Below are positions 19,505 to 19,864 of a stretch of 19,864 nucleotides of DNA, piece after piece. The DNA is from Ruminococcus difficilis (GTDB taxonomy: Bacteria; Bacillota_A; Clostridia; Oscillospirales; Acutalibacteraceae), in contig NZ_JAEQMG010000188.1 in assembly GCF_016680995.1 (NCBI RefSeq), positions 1-19,864 on the forward strand. The letters are read 5' to 3'. The notes beneath the pieces were generated by a model. It worked only from the letters and a program-made list of their open reading frames with translations. It searched no databases and was not told the DNA's origin. Numbering within the stretch: position 1 is the first letter of the stretch; each line of letters opens with the position of its first letter. Position numbers and translations under genes: made by a program.

Positions 19505-19604
19505 CATCTCGCCTGCGTGGTTCAGTGCGCACGGAGAACTTTCATCTGCTCTCTCGCGATTCGCCTGCGGGGCTTCCCGCCGCTCGCCTTCGAACCCCGT
19601 CATC
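19505..19604 (-). repeat. tRNA-linked composite element, Gly copy
   Basis: Read on the minus strand, away from tRNA-Gly: first an inverted copy of the tRNA-Gly T-arm/acceptor (19604-19589, 15 of 16 bases identical to the complement of tRNA bases 19670-19685), then 37 nt with a GC-rich palindromic core (GCGGG..CCCGC), GAGCAGATGA (19551-19542), 28 nt, and GGCGAGATG (19513-19505). Order and spacing match the element downstream of tRNA-Arg at 1201-1307. It lies between two near-identical terminators. The short ORFs across it are not credible genes. Confidence 0.7.
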
Positions 19605-19623
19605 TTCTTGCTTGTTTACTGAA

Positions 19624-19662
19624 TTGAAAAAAGAGAGTACCTTTGGTACTCTCTTTTTTCAA
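19624..19662 (-). terminator. Intrinsic terminator of the tRNA cluster
   Basis: A perfect 18-bp inverted repeat (19624-19641 with 19645-19662) and a 3-nt loop, with A and T tracts inside the stem, begins directly after the encoded CCA of tRNA-Gly. Works in either direction. Confidence 0.92.
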
Positions 19663-19738
19663 TGGAGCGGATGACGGGGCTCGAACCCGCTACCTCCACC
19701 TTGGCAAGGTGGCGCTCTACCAGATGAGCTACATCCGC
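19663..19738 (-). tRNA. tRNA-Gly (anticodon GCC)
   Basis: Minus-strand cloverleaf: acceptor GCGGATG/CATCCGC, D-stem GCTC/GAGC, anticodon stem CCACC/GGTGG with loop TTGCCAA (anticodon GCC), T-arm GCGGG TTCGAGC CCCGT, discriminator T73 and encoded CCA. 76 nt. Seven nucleotides separate it from tRNA-Phe, so both come from one transcript. Confidence 0.96.
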
Positions 19739-19745
19739 ATATTTA

Positions 19746-19821
19746 TGGTGCCTCCGGACGGAATCGAACCATCGACACGGGGATTTTCAGTCCCCTGCTC
19801 TACCAACTGAGCTACAGAGGC
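19746..19821 (-). tRNA. tRNA-Phe (anticodon GAA)
   Basis: Minus-strand cloverleaf: acceptor GCCTCTG/CGGAGGC with one U-G pair, D-stem GCTC/GAGC, anticodon stem GGGGA/TCCCC with loop CTGAAAA (anticodon GAA at 19786-19788), T-arm GATGG TTCGATT CCGTC, A73 and encoded CCA. 76 nt. Confidence 0.96.
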
Positions 19822-19826
19822 AAATT

Positions 19827-19864
19827 TGGCGACCCGGAACGGGCTCGAACCGTCGACCTCTAGC
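19827..19864 (-). tRNA. Partial tRNA, 3' half only (identity not determined)
   Basis: The window holds the T-arm GACGG TTCGAGC CCGTT, acceptor 3' strand CCGGGTC, discriminator G73 and CCA on the minus strand, 5 nt upstream of tRNA-Phe. The anticodon is outside the window. G73 and the AGGTC variable loop would fit tRNA-Arg or tRNA-Asp, but this is a guess. Confidence 0.85.

Noticed and set aside
19408..19674. 88-codon ORF across the tRNA-Gly flank
   Set aside because: Covers the repeat element, two terminators and the tRNA 3' end; no ribosome site.

Overview
The window looks like chromosomal DNA of an endospore-forming, Gram-positive Clostridia bacterium, most likely a gut Oscillospiraceae/Ruminococcaceae relative. 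The evidence is the spore maturation pair spmA/spmB, strong AGGAGG-type ribosome sites, an S-box (SAM-I) riboswitch in front of metK, a MazF close to Bacillus NdoA, LytS-type two-component signalling, and coding sequence of moderate GC (near half by eye) with AT-rich spacers. No phage, integrase, transposase, rRNA gene or CRISPR array is visible.

Layout. (1) 1-1018: 3' part of an ABC-F ATPase gene. (2) 1019-1410: a strong promoter, tRNA-Arg(CCG), its terminator, then an unusual repeat zone with inverted tRNA T-arm sequence and a perfect 60-bp duplication. (3) 1512-3479: a small membrane protein behind two stacked promoters, an Lgt-family enzyme and an unknown membrane protein. (4) 3481-5347: nnrD, a lipoprotein and mazF. 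This recalls the acpS/ydcC/alr/mazEF neighbourhood of other Firmicutes, but without alr and mazE. (5) 5390-8081: metK (minus) behind a complete SAM-I riboswitch, a divergent cupin, and a minus-strand pair made of an AbrB-type regulator with a zinc knuckle and an Sfp-type phosphopantetheinyl transferase. (6) 8227-9322: spmA-spmB. (7) 9323-9647: AT-rich spacer with two adjacent DnaA-box-like sites. (8) 9648-16591: an unknown membrane protein, rlmB, an 890-residue degenerate P-type ATPase with a long acidic N-terminus, rpe, and a tightly overlapping set of three unknown genes. (9) 16636-19337: response regulator and 7TM LytS-type kinase on the minus strand. (10) 19461-19864: tRNA-Gly, tRNA-Phe and a partial tRNA on the minus strand, with an element downstream of tRNA-Gly that matches the one downstream of tRNA-Arg.

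The two observations I rate highest are these. First, a shared element lies downstream of two unrelated tRNA genes. In each case it begins with an inverted copy of the T-arm/acceptor end of its own neighbouring tRNA, followed by a GC hairpin and two conserved boxes at matched spacing. Second, an intact but apparently catalytically dead P1B-like P-type ATPase is fused to an acidic, repeat-containing cytoplasmic region of about 330 residues. All function calls rest on motif recognition by eye; no database search was run.
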